From Vreelandella boliviensis LC1 (GTDB taxonomy: Bacteria; Pseudomonadota; Gammaproteobacteria; Pseudomonadales; Halomonadaceae), in assembly GCF_000236035.1 (NCBI RefSeq), contig NZ_JH393257.1, positions 430,938-494,937 on the forward strand: 64,000 nt of DNA, written 5' to 3'. The notes beneath the pieces are model-generated. The model had not been told where the DNA came from. It searched no databases and saw only the letters and a program-made list of their open reading frames with translations. This document shows, piece after piece, positions 62,314 to 64,000 of this stretch (the stretch's first letter is position 1; every line of letters starts with the position of its first letter). The translations under genes were made by a program, and so were the position numbers.

Positions 62314-63153
62314 TTAACCCACTACCCACTCATTAAAAGCCCACTGCTCGGTATCGGCTCCCTTGTGGGCATAGTAAACCAGCCGCAGGTGGCGCTCTTC
62401 GTCAACGGTGAGCGTCGTGTGTTCAAACGCCACAACGCCGAGCGCTTCAAGATAAAGATGACGCACTCCCTGGCAAGGCACGTTGACCTCCTGGTTTTTC
62501 CGCCATGCCTTAAACTCAGGTGCCACTTTGGTTAACTCTTCAACCAACTCATCAATAGCTGGATCTTCGGTTGCACGGGCAAAGTCGCGCTGGAAACTGG
62601 ATAGCATTTGGCAAACCTGCTCTTCCCAGGGTGATAGCAGTTGGCGCATGGCAGGGTCGGTAAATATCAACCACAGCATATTGCGGCGCTCTGGTGCATG
62701 GGCGGAGAAGCTGAACAGCTTATCGGCGACGGCGTTCCAGGCCAGCACATCCCAGCGTAAGTTAAGGATATAGGCGGGCCGGGTGGGCAGGTCGTCCATC
62801 AAGGTTTGCACCAGCGGCGGCACGCTACACCAGGTTTTACCTAGCTCTGAGGGTAGCCGCTGATGGGCAAGCAAGAACAAATGGCGGCGTTCCGCCGCAT
62901 CCAGCTTGAGCGTCTTGGATAAGTTGTCCAGAAACGTCGCCGATACGCTAATATCGCGGCCCTGCTCCAACCAGGTATACCAAGTCAGCCCTACGCCCGC
63001 TAACGCGGCGACTTCTTCTCGCCTTAACCCTGGCGTACGCCGCCGACGGCCACGGGGAAGCCCCATCTCTTCCGGCGCGATTTTCTCTCGGTGCTTACGT
63101 AGAAACTCAGCCAAGTCTTCCCGCGTTCGAGTCAGCGTCCTGGGAGCAGTCAT
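62314..63153 (-). CDS. XRE-family regulator with MmyB-type ligand domain
   Basis: A 279-residue regulator with an N-terminal helix-turn-helix ('RTPGLRREEVAALAGVGLTW', 'YTWLEQGRDISVS') and a C-terminal MLTR/MmyB-like ligand-binding domain ('AYILNLRWDVLAWNAVADKL', 'NMLWLIFTDP'). These proteins bind fatty-acid-like ligands and control nearby transporters or reductases. It is divergent from the MFS gene at 63296, its likely target. Confidence 0.93.
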   Translation of the reverse strand: MTAPRTLTRTREDLAEFLRKHREKIAPEEMGLPRGRRRRTPGLRREEVAALAGVGLTWYTWLEQGRDISVSATFLDNLSKTLKLDAAERRHLFLLAHQRLPSELGKTWCSVPPLVQTLMDDLPTRPAYILNLRWDVLAWNAVADKLFSFSAHAPERRNMLWLIFTDPAMRQLLSPWEEQVCQMLSSFQRDFARATEDPAIDELVEELTKVAPEFKAWRKNQEVNVPCQGVRHLYLEALGVVAFEHTTLTVDEERHLRLVYYAHKGADTEQWAFNEWVVG

Positions 63154-63295
63154 CTTATTACCCTTCTAATAGCTTGTTACCCCTAGTAATAGCATAAACA
63201 CTTAAATTGTACCCCCTTTAAAGCCTCTCCAGAATAGCCTCTCGCTGACAGAACTAGCGATGATTTTTCGATCCTTATCTAACGTGGAGAGCGTG

Positions 63296-64000
63296 ATGGC
63301 TGACCAATCTCGTTTATCGGTTTATTTAGTTGCCTTGGGTGCGTTTGCGCTGGGGATGGCCTCTTATGTCACCGCTGGGCTCATTCCACTTATCGGCGAC
63401 GCTTTTAGTGTCTCTGCTGCCAAGGCCGCACAGTTAGTCACGGCGTTCACCTTAGCCTATGGATTAGGCTCGCCCATCGTCGTGGCACTACTGCCCGGCC
63501 ATCATCAACGCTTGGGCTTACTGGTGGCGTTAGCCATTTTTATTGTGGCTAACATTGCCAGCGCGCTGACCACCAGTTTTATATCCCTCGCTATTTGGCG
63601 AGCGGTCGCTGGCATGGGCGCGGGGGTTTATCTTGCCATGGGCATTGCCGCCGCAGCCGCCATCACGCCTGAAGTGCAGCGTGGTAAAGCGATTGCGATC
63701 ATTATGGGCGGCATGGCGAGTGGAACAGTATTGGGGGTGCCTGTCAGCCTACTGCTGGCGGAACGCTTAGGTTGGGCGTCAGCCATGTGGCTTATCGCAG
63801 TACTCGGCTTCATCGCCTATGCGGGGCTACAGCTGAAACTACCTGCACTTCCAATCGCACCAACGCTGTCACTGGTCCGCAAACTAGCTATTTTGAGAAA
63901 CCCTCATGCCATGGGCATTCTGGCAGTTTCCCTATTGGCGGCCATTGCCAGCTTAGGCATGTATACCTTTATCGCTCCGTTTATGGCGGCCGCCGAGTCA
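63296..64000 (+). CDS. MFS transporter (DHA1-type), N-terminal part (partial)
   Basis: A major facilitator gene that runs off the window after 235 codons. About seven helices are visible, with 'GLIPLIGDAFSVSAAKAAQL' in helix 1-2, 'RAVAGMGAGVYLAMGIAAAA' in helix 4 and 'IIMGGMASGTVLGVPVSLLL' (motif C-like) in helix 5, which fit DHA1 drug or arabinose-type efflux (AraJ/YdhP). GGAG lies nine bases before the ATG at 63296. The divergent XRE/MmyB regulator is probably its repressor. Confidence 0.88.
   Translation, partial: MADQSRLSVYLVALGAFALGMASYVTAGLIPLIGDAFSVSAAKAAQLVTAFTLAYGLGSPIVVALLPGHHQRLGLLVALAIFIVANIASALTTSFISLAIWRAVAGMGAGVYLAMGIAAAAAITPEVQRGKAIAIIMGGMASGTVLGVPVSLLLAERLGWASAMWLIAVLGFIAYAGLQLKLPALPIAPTLSLVRKLAILRNPHAMGILAVSLLAAIASLGMYTFIAPFMAAAES

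Overview
The window reads as chromosomal DNA of a halophilic gammaproteobacterium close to Halomonas/Vreelandella. The reasons are the moderately high GC with ordinary gammaproteobacterial ribosome-binding sites, Fur-box-like sites with a gammaproteobacterial consensus, a trifunctional MFS-PlsC-AMP-ligase Aas protein, a FecI/FecR/receptor locus and zinc-independent L31/L36 paralogues. Genus is inferred from protein flavour only. I found no rRNA, tRNA, CRISPR array or intact transposase. About 58 protein genes are supported, plus one frameshifted gene and one decayed toxin-antitoxin locus.

Left part (1-13.4 kb), iron. The window opens in the 3' end of a siderophore receptor translationally coupled to a FhuD-like binding protein. 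A DUF1703 ATPase/nuclease and an inositol-monophosphatase-type enzyme follow. The zinc-sparing ribosomal pair rpmE2-rpmJ2 lies behind a Zur-like dyad, next to a FhuC-like ATPase between Fur-like boxes. A PvdE/SyrD-type ABC exporter comes next, then a four-gene operon (imelysin, di-haem DUF1111 oxidoreductase, second imelysin, DUF1513) facing an ArgP-like regulator. No siderophore permease is present here.

Middle part (13.4-48.8 kb), mixed chromosomal genes. It holds a 7TMR-DISM diguanylate cyclase, cytochrome b561, two LysR/DMT-exporter pairs, a PPC-repeat protein, RlpA-like protein, membrane PQQ glucose dehydrogenase, a short MITE-like element and a TonB receptor. It continues with an AraC/SDR/Atu4866 cluster, a cold-shock protein, rlmA broken by a 38-bp tandem duplication, the Aas fusion, an orphan Xre/MbcA/ParS antitoxin, a glutamate-racemase paralogue lacking both catalytic cysteines, an MscS channel, a TTC38-like protein and a DUF2157-DUF4401-GDYXXLXY membrane trio.

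Right part (48.8-64 kb). The most interesting unit is 49.0-53.3 kb: a secreted peptide that is 24% methionine after signal removal, an OmpR-type response regulator, a histidine kinase, and the periplasmic methionine-sulfoxide reductase MsrP with its haem partner MsrQ. The layout suggests a sacrificial methionine sink that MsrPQ regenerates, as with MrpX/YedY1 of Azospira suillum, but run by a two-component system. Next come a subtilisin-like protease with Asp replaced by Glu and a FecI-FecR-receptor-IroE-like esterase operon behind tandem Fur-like boxes. A decayed higBA module, an F420-reductase-like protein, two regulators and the start of an MFS exporter end the window.
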